Positions 61,001 through 64,000 of a stretch of 64,000 nt of DNA are shown one piece after another. Within the stretch, counting starts at the first letter, position 1. Each line of letters begins with the position of its first letter. Position numbers and translations under genes: made by a program. The notes below the pieces were generated by a model. It was not told where the DNA came from, did not search any database, and saw only the letters and a program-made list of their open reading frames with translations. Source of the DNA: Nelumbo lutea (taxonomy: Eukaryota > Streptophyta > Magnoliopsida > Proteales > Nelumbonaceae); the NCBI GenBank assembly GCA_022828595.1, contig JAKGHH010000003.1:100153583-100217582 (forward strand), written 5' to 3'.

Positions 61001-62861
61001 TGGTATGATTAATTTTGTCCACCCACACATTGGCACTCGTCTTTGTGTTTGGATTGCCTAAATACAAATGTTTGCTATGATATACAGGTCTGATCCCACA
61101 GAAAATGATAGTATAGAGGGTTTGAGACCAAATGCTAGGGGACCTGGTCTTGTCACTTTTGGGGTATGTGGTCTTTCAATCTGTCAAACATGTATGAAAA
61201 GCATCATTACCAAAGTATTCTATTATATCAACTATCACGATGTATTGCTTCTAGATTATTTTTTTCCATGCAAAAATGTTCAAGGGCAAGTTTCATCATT
61301 GATGCTAATATGCATACAATAATACAACAAATGACTGAGAAATGAAGGTGTAGCATTTAATTTAAGTCATTGCATATTGTTCTCTATTTTACACTAGATA
61401 ATGACATAGAGATGCCTGAGATTGGCTGTTGAAACTTATTGTCTATGTAATATAGAGATGAAAGTCCTTGGGACAACTTATTGTTTCTCAAATTGGCCAA
61501 TAAAATGAGGCTGGACCTGGACAATGTATAACATGCTCAGGGTCAGGTTCCTCCTTCGCTCAATGAAAGGGAGCATGATTTTCCATGTTAATACTAATAT
61601 TTTATCAAGATGAACATTCCACATAAAGAATAATTTTAGAAGGAAGATTAGGTGATCAAATCCATTTCCAAGGAAGCATCCTCACCCCCAACCAAATAGA
61701 AGGAATACTTAGTAGTAAAACACCCTCTGAGAGCCAATTGTATTTTGCATACACATCATTCCAGCAAAGCCTTGTCTTTTTCTCATTATTCATAGAAGAC
61801 ATGACAAGATTTACTGATTTAGACAAGTGGATGTGAAGTGGTTTTTGTAGTGGGTTGTTTATTTTCTAGAAACAAAACATGCAGAATACTTTTCACAAAA
61901 TATATGTTCTCAGAAGTTATACCATTGGTTTATTGGGTTTTCTTCTTTGCATTTGTGCATGCAAAGTAGATCTGTGCGTTATTGTCAGTGGTATAGGACC
62001 ATTGCCCATTGCTGGTCCCAGATACCTAGGGACTGGGGAGGGGGGCCTTTCCCAATGACGATGGTATCATTCTTTTTTCTTTGTTTTTCTCTTGATATTT
62101 CTGTACTTTTAAAATCCTACAGCACTCAATGAAATTGACTGTCCATAGCCACTAATATTATCTCAATCTCTTAATATTATTATACCGTCATGAAATTAAT
62201 ATTTCCTTTCTTAGGATTGCACAAGCACATCTAAAGCTTTCACAATTGTAAGAATCTTCACTGCATTTTTATGGAGCATATTGTAATTTTTTTTTTATCA
62301 TGTTAATTGCAGCCTGATCGGGTCACAGACTTCTGCAAGAAAAATAAACTACAGCTAATCATAAGAGCACATGAATGTGTTATGGATGGTTTTGAACGGT
62401 TTGCTCAAGGACAGTTGATAACACTTTTTTCTGCAACCAACTACTGTGGTAAGCAAAGGAAGTTTGGAATTCTATGCCCCTTTATTTTGCTTCAATATGC
62501 AAAACTTCCATGCTGAATTGATTACTGCATCAGGGACGGCAAACAATGCTGGAGCTATACTGGTGGTTGGTAGAGGACTGGTCGTGGTTCCAAAATTGAT
62601 TCATCCCTTACCACCTCCTCTACAGTCACCAGAAACATCTCCAGAGCATGTCTTAGATGAAACATGGATGCAGGTAAGATTTGGTCAGAATTATTCATTT
62701 TTCATATTGGAAGCTGACTGGAGGCTGGACATGATAAGACTCATACCATCTTCCTGTACATTTATGGGCCCCTACAGGAACTCAACATTCAAAGGCCACC
62801 AACTCCAACACGGGGTCGGCCACAGCCTGACCTTGATCGAAGCTCACTTGCATATATATGA
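22239..62861 (+). CDS. BSL1: BSL1-type Kelch-repeat Ser/Thr protein phosphatase, complete gene of 21 exons
   Basis: Hand-joined exons: 22239-22449, 22551-22611, 22724-22802, 22917-22996, 23082-23176, 31783-31882, 35745-35814, 48062-48163, 48414-48495, 48606-48776, 55629-55839, 55945-56146, 56228-56398, 56480-56718, 60451-60535, 60638-60736, 60803-61002, 61088-61163, 62313-62448, 62534-62673, 62778-62861. They total 2694 bases, or 897 residues plus TGA, close to the roughly 880 residues known for Arabidopsis BSL1. Residues 1-350 are Kelch repeats, about 351-545 a Ser-rich linker, and about 546-870 a PPP-family phosphatase. Metal-site motifs GDLHG (599-603), GDYVDRG (633-639), GNHE (665-668), HGG (719-721) and RAHE (796-799) are all present. 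Known family members act in brassinosteroid signalling and dephosphorylate BIN2-type GSK3 kinases. The [13 protein letters not shown] start matches the BSL1 rather than the BSL2/3 form. No stop or frameshift interrupts the frame despite six introns of 1.1-12.2 kb. Confidence 0.97.
23779..24410 (-). mobile_element. LTR-like block in BSL1 intron 5
   Basis: The minus strand begins near TGTAGCAGCATGCAC and has a TATA-like TCTATAAATAAAG (near 23955). The rest is AT-rich, with TACTATTTATG words repeated. This looks like an antisense solo LTR; the limits are approximate and no target duplication was found. Confidence 0.35.
24673..25256. mobile_element. hAT-type MITE filled with CCCAACCC words
   Basis: The ends TAGGGATGTCAATGGGTC and, inverted, TAGGGATGCCAATGGGTT agree. 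The flanks AGAATGGG and AGAACGGG match 7 of 8. The right arm has tandem CCTAACCCGACCC and AAAGATGACTATGCCTGA units. It lies in intron 5. Confidence 0.8.
25340..25990 (-). mobile_element. LTR-like block in BSL1 intron 5
   Basis: On the minus strand a TATA-like CTATAAATACACC (near 25580) precedes leader-like sequence. A TC microsatellite lies at its plus-strand left edge (about 25316-25331). This is interpreted as an antisense LTR remnant; its borders are not defined. Confidence 0.3.
26090..26910 (-). mobile_element. Antisense LINE remnant, C-terminal RT region
   Basis: The minus strand gives [16 protein letters not shown] (about 26720-26670) and [16 protein letters not shown] (about 26450-26400), both typical of the zinc-binding region of plant L1-type LINEs. 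Stops break the frame. A direct repeat AAAGAACCTATGTGCAA occurs at about 26122 and 26155. Confidence 0.55.
26998..27575. mobile_element. Mutator-type palindromic MITE with perfect 9-bp target duplication
   Basis: Two arms of about 270 bases are inverted copies, starting GGGAAAATTTCCGATTAG and, inverted, GGGAAAATTCCCGATTAG. TTAAAATTA stands on both sides (26989-26997 and 27576-27584). Nine bases is the Mutator target size. No transposase frame is present. It lies in intron 5. Confidence 0.88.
28040..30838 (+). mobile_element. Decayed L1-type LINE with RT, zinc region and RNase H
   Basis: In order: RT start [18 protein letters not shown] (28180), [11 protein letters not shown] (28386), a FADD catalytic box ([14 protein letters not shown], about 28695), the thumb part [18 protein letters not shown] (28996), the zinc-type region [13 protein letters not shown] (29770), and an RNase H with LNFDGG (30300) and [15 protein letters not shown] (30620). 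It ends in a poly-A run at about 30829-30838. Endonuclease and ORF1 are missing, so it is 5'-truncated. At least one in-frame stop (TAA at 28562, where the family has Gln) and several frame changes disable it. Same strand as BSL1. Confidence 0.85.
31006..31320. mobile_element. Possible degenerate hAT MITE
   Basis: It begins TAGGGGGTGCAATTGAG and ends near GAACCTA. The interior alternates GAGCTT/AAGCTT-type words and TTCGAA, like the other word-filled hAT MITEs. No convincing 8-bp duplication was found. Confidence 0.35.
31470..31690 (+). mobile_element. Short LINE fragment next to BSL1 exon 6
   Basis: The frame near 31550 gives [19 protein letters not shown], the segment after the RT active site also present at 28980 and 33370. 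It ends about 90 bases before the exon 6 acceptor. Confidence 0.6.
31783..31882 (+). CDS. BSL1: BSL1 exon 6 (Kelch repeat)
   Basis: One hundred bases encode [18 protein letters not shown] and the following residues through PSARM (about 176-209). Acceptor TTTTTGCAG and donor GTGAGT are clean, and the codon phase joins exon 5 across 8.6 kb and exon 7 across 3.9 kb. A decayed LINE fragment ends about 90 bases upstream of the acceptor. Confidence 0.95.
32395..33437 (+). mobile_element. LINE reverse-transcriptase remnant in intron 6
   Basis: Pieces in order: [47 protein letters not shown] (32790), [13 protein letters not shown] (33100, active site with V instead of the usual A), and [14 protein letters not shown] (33385). 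Stops and frameshifts separate them. A hAT element cuts it off at 33438. Confidence 0.75.
33438..33710. mobile_element. CAGTG hAT element, inverted partial copy
   Basis: It starts CAGTGAGGTGTGC and continues with GCACATTTTAGGGTATGC, GCCTAGGTCCTAGGTGCA and TTTCAAAAGGCACA, the reverse of the right end of the 3154-3933 copy. The ATTTAAAAGG part of its terminus is missing. The other end is not defined. Confidence 0.55.
33711..35345 (-). mobile_element. Copia 5' half: gag and protease remnants
   Basis: On the minus strand the protease start [16 protein letters not shown] (about 33875-33820) follows gag-like sequence, and pol downstream of it is missing. The PBS side near 35335 reads TATCAGAGCAGG on the minus strand, an initiator tRNA-Met type site. 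The element was truncated next to the hAT copy at 33438-33710. Confidence 0.7.
35346..35690 (-). repeat. Copia 5' LTR in intron 6
   Basis: The minus strand starts TGTTGGGAGGTTGGGC and ends GTTCTGCA next to the PBS remnant. Its U3 contains GGGCC words as in the LTR at 1976-2323. Its head ends only 54 bases before BSL1 exon 7. Confidence 0.65.
35745..35814 (+). CDS. BSL1: BSL1 exon 7 (Kelch repeat)
   Basis: Seventy bases encode [19 protein letters not shown] and the end SSGM (about 209-232). Its acceptor lies only 54 bases after the end of an antisense Copia LTR (35346-35690), so almost the whole remaining intron 6 3' end must carry branch point and polypyrimidine tract. It is followed by the 12.2-kb intron 7. 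Confidence 0.94.
36358..36435 (+). mobile_element. SINE head fragment
   Basis: GGTATGATGGTAAAATCATGG followed by GACAAGCATGAAAGCGCAGG matches the head of the copy at 59165 and, inverted, that near 47800. Only the tRNA-like 5' part is present. Confidence 0.45.
36900..37800 (+). mobile_element. LINE fragment interrupted by a hAT MITE
   Basis: Before the MITE the frame gives [19 protein letters not shown] (about 37030), the region between endonuclease and RT of plant LINEs. After it, [17 protein letters not shown] (about 37700) is the segment just before the RT. The hAT MITE at 37264-37642 separates them. Confidence 0.6.
37264..37642. mobile_element. hAT-type MITE filled with TTGGACC words, perfect 8-bp duplication
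   Basis: The ends TAGGTTGTCAATGG and, inverted, TAGGACTGTCAATGG agree. ATTGGAAG is identical on both sides (37256-37263, 37643-37650). The interior consists of two tandem imperfect units of about 180 bases, each starting GTCAATGGAyC and GGTTTGGGTTGGACCC-like words. Confidence 0.88.
37860..38099. mobile_element. CAGTG hAT element, partial copy
   Basis: The right part matches 3154-3933: CACACCTTTTGAAAATACT, GGCACATACCCTAAAATGCA and the terminus TTTTAAATCACTG. The left end is not resolved. GTCATAAA follows the terminus and GTTATAAA occurs at 37818, but that position lacks a matching inverted end. Confidence 0.55.
38198..38657. mobile_element. hAT-type MITE filled with GGTTAACC words
   Basis: It begins TAGGGGTGCTCATGGTTCGG and ends CACCCTA. 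The flanks GATAGAGG and GGTAGAGG match 7 of 8. GGTTAACCG and ACCGGTTTT words fill both arms around an AT core (38360-38490). It is inserted in the Gypsy gag remnant. Confidence 0.75.
39417..39751. mobile_element. Tourist-like MITE inside the Gypsy remnant
   Basis: The ends GGACCTGTTCGTTTGCTC and, inverted, GGGCCTGTTCGTTTCCTC agree. TAA stands on both sides (39414-39416, 39752-39754), the PIF/Harbinger target. AGAGGTAAGAGG-like words repeat at the right side. Confidence 0.78.
39990..40385 (+). mobile_element. LINE RT fragment
   Basis: The frame gives [18 protein letters not shown] (about 40060), then [12 protein letters not shown] and IALLQFVD at 40355. These are the middle and active-site approach of the LINE RT. 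The rest is missing. Confidence 0.65.
41087..41272 (+). repeat. 5' LTR of the nested Copia
   Basis: It runs from TATTGACAGG (mutated TG head) to CTGCTCAACA. A TATA-like AGTATAAATAC lies near 41180. It is nearly identical to the 3' LTR but with a short TTC run. Confidence 0.9.
41273..41284 (+). promoter_or_regulatory. Primer-binding site for initiator tRNA-Met
   Basis: TGGTATCAGAGC directly follows the 5' LTR. This is the standard plant Copia primer site. Confidence 0.9.
42100..43790 (+). pseudogene. Copia zinc knuckle, protease and integrase (broken)
   Basis: The zinc knuckle [15 protein letters not shown] starts near 42124. The protease motif [12 protein letters not shown] starts near 42475. 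GAG-pre-integrase [13 protein letters not shown] is at about 42858. The integrase core shows [16 protein letters not shown] and VAERKNRHL, the D, D and E residues, in pieces separated by a stop at 43210 and further breaks to 43340. KAPHRLLF and [15 protein letters not shown] mark the C-terminal part. A Pro/Leu-rich low-complexity stretch follows (43770-43870). Confidence 0.85.
44190..45646 (+). pseudogene. Copia reverse transcriptase and RNase H (one stop)
   Basis: The RT starts at [16 protein letters not shown] and has [23 protein letters not shown], and the [10 protein letters not shown] active site near 44740. RNase H has [16 protein letters not shown] and ends [13 protein letters not shown] through [15 protein letters not shown] at 44483 breaks the frame where relatives have Gln. 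From 44507 to 45646 the frame is open for 379 codons, the best-preserved TE coding stretch in the window. Confidence 0.9.
45699..45707 (+). promoter_or_regulatory. Polypurine tract of the nested Copia
   Basis: GAGGGGGAG directly precedes the 3' LTR, where plus-strand DNA synthesis of the element would start. Confidence 0.8.
45708..45920 (+). repeat. 3' LTR of the nested Copia with expanded TTC repeat
   Basis: It runs from TGTTGACAGG to CTGCTCAACA and is 27 bases longer than the 5' LTR because of a (CTT) microsatellite at about 45873-45909. Confidence 0.92.
47151..47343 (-). repeat. 5' LTR of the outer antisense Copia
   Basis: It is bounded by TG and CA ends with the tRNA-Met primer site directly adjoining at 47139-47150. 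The minus strand has a TATA-like TATAAAAGG (near 47270). Confidence 0.7.
47680..47820 (-). mobile_element. Degenerate SINE in intron 7
   Basis: The minus strand starts CTTAGTGCAATGGTAAAATC and has a B-box-like GATTCAAGTCTGAG and a GCAAAAAAATGCC body. This resembles the Au-like copy at 3998-4185 and the heads at 36358 and 59165. The remaining 47344-47680 and 47820-48061 hold nothing I recognise. Confidence 0.5.
48062..48776 (+). CDS. BSL1: BSL1 exons 8-10 (last Kelch repeats)
   Basis: Exons 48062-48163, 48414-48495 and 48606-48776 encode residues 233-351. They contain [19 protein letters not shown], then [17 protein letters not shown], then [14 protein letters not shown] and [19 protein letters not shown]. 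The last exon ends with one G that pairs with AT of exon 11 to give Asp. These are the final Kelch blades. Introns within the block are 250 and 110 bases. Confidence 0.96.
48777..50400. other. First part of intron 10; possible RTE-type LINE tail on the minus strand
   Basis: The minus-strand sequence around 49050-49025 (TTGGGATTGAGGCTGAGTTG) resembles 3'-end sequences common in plant RTE-like retroposons, and the block to about 49490 may belong to it. No protein motif was confirmed. From 49490 to 50400 I recognise nothing. Confidence 0.3.
50400..51110 (+). mobile_element. LINE zinc-binding-region fragment in intron 10
   Basis: The frames give [20 protein letters not shown] (about 50412), [17 protein letters not shown] and [17 protein letters not shown] (about 50832), the order found at the end of plant LINE ORF2. 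Frame shifts separate them. Confidence 0.6.
51560..51962 (+). mobile_element. LINE RNase H end with tail in intron 10
   Basis: The frame 51574-51837 gives [17 protein letters not shown] and [18 protein letters not shown], the second half of the LINE RNase H. It is followed by a 3' region ending in an A-rich run near 51950. The stretch 51110-51560 between the two LINE pieces is unassigned. Confidence 0.7.
52300..53117 (-). mobile_element. Antisense LINE RNase H fragments inside a Copia LTR
   Basis: Two RNase H tails are visible on the minus strand: [10 protein letters not shown] and [13 protein letters not shown] (53000-52900), and [17 protein letters not shown] (about 52665-52615). Thus one damaged copy with duplication or two copies entered the 3' LTR. 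The A-rich tail side is toward 52300. Confidence 0.65.
52673..52840. repeat. Perfect-looking 84-base tandem duplication
   Basis: 52673-52756 and 52757-52840 start with GCTGAGTTATCCATTTGAAT and stay identical through TAGGTTTTCTAGCCAAC. Only the last few bases differ. It lies in the LINE fragment. Confidence 0.9.
53164..54345 (-). pseudogene. Copia RT and RNase H remnant (antisense)
   Basis: RNase H is open from 53604 to 53164 with [20 protein letters not shown] and [16 protein letters not shown] pieces ([22 protein letters not shown], and a FFLAIEVA-type box) lie between 54330 and 53640 with stops and frame changes. Confidence 0.75.
54374..54648 (+). mobile_element. GGTTTT MITE, copy 2
   Basis: The left end GTTTTCAAAACCAGACC and right end CCGGTTTTAAAAACC are inverted. 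The interior matches 8542-8840. It is inserted in the Copia remnant of intron 10. Confidence 0.7.
55219..55302. repeat. Four 20-base tandem units next to a Copia primer site
   Basis: Units start GCAG at 55219, 55239, 55259 and 55279. The pattern is GCAGTyrACTGTTAACwGTA, and each unit is nearly self-complementary around GTTAAC. The array ends 15 bases before the primer site. Confidence 0.8.
55318..55543 (-). repeat. 5' LTR of the antisense Copia in intron 10
   Basis: Similarity to 52117-52290 starts at GTGCCAACCTGAAAGG and runs through the GAGAATAATyAGTCT, CCTTTTATATACTTCTATT and AACAATATTGGT blocks. Its head ends 85 bases before BSL1 exon 11. Confidence 0.8.
55629..56718 (+). CDS. BSL1: BSL1 exons 11-14: Ser-rich linker and start of phosphatase domain
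   Basis: Exons 55629-55839, 55945-56146, 56228-56398 and 56480-56718 encode residues 351-625. The first two are rich in Ser, Thr, Glu and Asp and form the variable linker between Kelch and phosphatase domains. Exon 12 contains [17 protein letters not shown]. Exon 13 contains [20 protein letters not shown] and [11 protein letters not shown], conserved in BSL proteins. Exon 14 opens the catalytic domain with [20 protein letters not shown] and the first metal motif [14 protein letters not shown]. Confidence 0.96.
56883..57304. repeat. Tandem duplication of about 205/217 bases in intron 14
   Basis: Units 56883-57087 and 57088-57304 both start GGAAAGGTGGATTTGAATTA and end GGTGGGACTGCAACACmATT. 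Small indels (T runs) distinguish them. The unit contains a SINE-like GGATTTGAATTAGC word. Confidence 0.88.
57440..57760 (+). mobile_element. LINE RNase H tail fragment in intron 14
   Basis: The frame gives [18 protein letters not shown] (about 57515-57565), the end of the LINE RNase H domain (usual form RxxNxxAD-LA). A 3' tail with a TAAAGTATTACC end follows. Only this part is kept. Confidence 0.5.
58005..58037. repeat. (TG)16 microsatellite
   Basis: An uninterrupted TG dinucleotide run of 33 bases in BSL1 intron 14. It is a likely length-polymorphic site. Confidence 0.95.
58040..58304 (+). other. Open frame of unknown origin in intron 14
   Basis: After the TG run the frame stays open to 58304 and has protein-like composition ([48 protein letters not shown]). 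I do not recognise it. It could be a captured gene fragment, part of a transposon protein, or chance. There is no evidence of its own promoter. Confidence 0.25.
59165..59280 (+). mobile_element. SINE-like fragment in intron 14
   Basis: TGCTTGGTGTAATGGTAAAATC, split as an A-box region, is followed by TTGGGCTGACAAG and a B-box-like AGATTTGAATGAG. The order is that of tRNA-derived SINE heads also found at 36358. Confidence 0.5.
59352..59905. mobile_element. Long-TIR MITE (Mutator-like) in intron 14
   Basis: The left arm starts GGGTAAATTGCTGAAACC and the right arm, inverted, GGGTAAATTGCTTAAACC. Similarity goes on over about 170 bases each, with GTCCAGAATACCC/TGCATGGGTATT blocks. T runs on both sides hide the exact target duplication. 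The region 59906-60450 after it is unassigned intron. Confidence 0.7.
60451..61163 (+). CDS. BSL1: BSL1 exons 15-18: phosphatase core
   Basis: Exons 60451-60535, 60638-60736, 60803-61002 and 61088-61163 encode residues 625-778. Visible catalytic motifs are [32 protein letters not shown] and [11 protein letters not shown]. The Trp codon TG|G is split between exons 17 and 18. These are the metal-binding Asp, Asn and His positions of PPP phosphatases, with no missing residue. Confidence 0.97.
61164..62312. other. BSL1 intron 18, no clear element
   Basis: AT-rich intron of 1.15 kb. I see no coding remnant; a short GGGGAGGGGGGCC run lies near 62035. Confidence 0.4.
62313..62861 (+). CDS. BSL1: BSL1 exons 19-21: phosphatase C-terminal part and tail
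   Basis: Exons 62313-62448, 62534-62673 and 62778-62861 encode residues 779-897. Exon 19 has [19 protein letters not shown] and SATNYCG, the last split over the intron. Exon 20 has the Pro-rich [18 protein letters not shown]. Exon 21 encodes [18 protein letters not shown], then LDRSSLAYI and TGA. The SLAYI end is typical of BSL1-type proteins. Confidence 0.96.
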
Positions 62862-63260
62862 TTTGACACCTACAGAGCTATTTTTCCTTAAACGCCATAT
62901 TATGGTGCCTCTTATTTGATGCTGGAATCAATACATTCATCTGTAATGCTGCTAGGTTCAATATCTAGAAGAAATTTGGTACCACACAACTTCATTTTGT
63001 AACTTATGCAGAAACATACAAACATAGAAGATACGTCCTTGACAAGCTTACACAGATTGCCTGAGAAAGTTGGAAGAGCAAGCTATTTACTCAGTGATGA
63101 TCATCCATTTGTCAATCTGCTCGTGTAATATCTGTACAACTTGAAAACTGTGCAAGAGATGGTGAAATATGTTTCGGCCAATGGAGTCAATAGCACAACT
63201 AGAAGCAGCTGTCTAATTATTGTGTACTGTAATGTAAATTGGTTTCTGCCTTCCATTTGA
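62862..63260 (+). other. BSL1 3' untranslated region (approximate)
   Basis: Unique-looking AT-rich sequence follows the TGA without repeat signatures. The end is estimated from T/A-rich sequence near 63230-63300 (AATGTAAAT, TGATGTATTTAT). No canonical AATAAA is placed with certainty. Confidence 0.4.
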
Positions 63261-64000
63261 TGATGTATTTATATGTTAATTTTTTTTCTGGGTGAAATAT
63301 CATAATTGATTGCATTCTGAAGCATTTAATTATTCCTTGTTCTAATAATAATTGCCACCAAATGGGAAAATTGGTGCTGCAGAGGCATAATTGGAGTTAT
63401 CTCATGCTTTTTGTTTTGTTTTCCACCCTCTTTTCTTTCTTTCCCCCTCTTCTGTTGCATTTAATTATCTCTGCAGGATGGCTTTTGGGTACTGAATTTT
63501 GATGTATCATTATTTTCAAAGGGCAACGCTATAGCATGGCATTGAAAACAGATTTACATTGTTCCGCTCATGATTTAAGCAAGGTTCAAAGTATCACTAT
63601 TACAAAGAGCATTGGAAAATCAATTTTAAGCATCTGAATGGCCACTAATTTTCTGTTTTTTTGAGAAAAAATGGCCTAGCTTCGGTGCCTTCTCCCCTCT
63701 CACACCTTACATTCTGACTCTGTATTTAATGCTGATACTTGCCTTCTAGTTCTACAAGTTAAACCGAAACAGGGTTGTAGAGAGAGAGAGAGATTGGCAA
63801 TTAAGAAAACCACCAAAATCTATAAACCATTCTTATTCTAACAAACAAGAAATTAGGTCATTAAAGGGTGTTCGACAAAATGGATTTGTTTTTGAAAATA
63901 AAAACGGCTGCCACATCAACAAAAACAAAACCAACCACCTGTCGAACACTCCCTAGGTAAGCCGATTAGATTCCCACCGCCAATGAGAATCCAACGATAC
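63261..64000. other. BSL1 downstream flank with a small TIR element
   Basis: 63866-63953 has inverted ends GGGTGTTCGACA and, opposite, GGGAGTGTTCGACAGG, an 88-base MITE-like unit. An AGAGAGAG run occurs at 63779-63793. No gene start is recognised in this end of the window. Confidence 0.4.

Noticed and set aside
62030..62050. G-rich run as a G-quadruplex regulator in intron 18
   Set aside because: The run is short and lacks the four separated G tracts needed.

Overview
The window is nuclear DNA from a flowering plant. It holds introns with GT-AG borders and intact plant-type reading frames. Around them are plant transposable elements: Copia and Gypsy LTR elements with initiator-tRNA-Met primer sites, L1-type LINEs with an RNase H tail, tRNA-derived SINEs, and hAT, Mutator and Tourist-type MITEs. 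The species cannot be fixed from this sequence. The very long repeat-filled introns suggest a repeat-rich, probably woody or early-diverging lineage, which is inference only.

Two host genes are supported, both on the + strand. (1) The last three exons of an aldo-keto reductase (tas/At1g04420-like) lie at 1776-1840, 4655-4709 and 7479-7639; its 5' part is outside the window. (2) A complete BSL1-type gene (BRI1-suppressor-1-like, Kelch repeats plus a PP1/PP2A-like Ser/Thr phosphatase) runs from the ATG at 22239 to the stop at 62861. I could join 21 exons by hand without any frame break, giving 897 codons. Every intron has GT-AG borders and all phases agree. About 2.7 kb of coding sequence is spread over 40.6 kb, so roughly 93 percent of the gene is intron. 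The product is expected to act in brassinosteroid signalling by dephosphorylating GSK3-like kinases such as BIN2.

Layout: 1-7639 is the aldo-keto reductase 3' end, with a Copia 3' end, LTRs, hAT elements and a SINE in its introns. 7640-21840 is intergenic and consists almost entirely of short non-autonomous DNA elements, solo LTRs and LINE scraps, with one GC-rich block at about 9.9-10.65 kb. 21841-22238 is the BSL1 leader. Exons 1-5 are compact (22239-23176). Intron 5 (8.6 kb) holds antisense LTR-like blocks, a hAT MITE, a Mutator-type palindrome and a decayed LINE. Intron 6 (3.9 kb) holds a LINE, a hAT copy and half of an antisense Copia element. Intron 7 (12.2 kb) has a full Copia element with perfect 5-bp target duplication nested inside an antisense Copia, plus Gypsy gag, LINE and MITE pieces. 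Intron 10 (6.9 kb) holds an antisense, internally deleted Copia whose 3' LTR was split by LINE insertions. Intron 14 (3.7 kb) holds a tandem duplication, a GT microsatellite, a SINE and a long-TIR MITE. The window ends in the BSL1 3' flank.

I see no operon, CRISPR array, rRNA, tRNA gene or obviously new enzymatic system. The most distinctive structure is a set of at least seven hAT-type MITEs with TAGG-starting ends and 8-bp target duplications. Each is filled with a different short palindromic word. The most striking biological point is an intact, conserved signalling gene that tolerates several layers of nested transposons right up to its splice acceptors.
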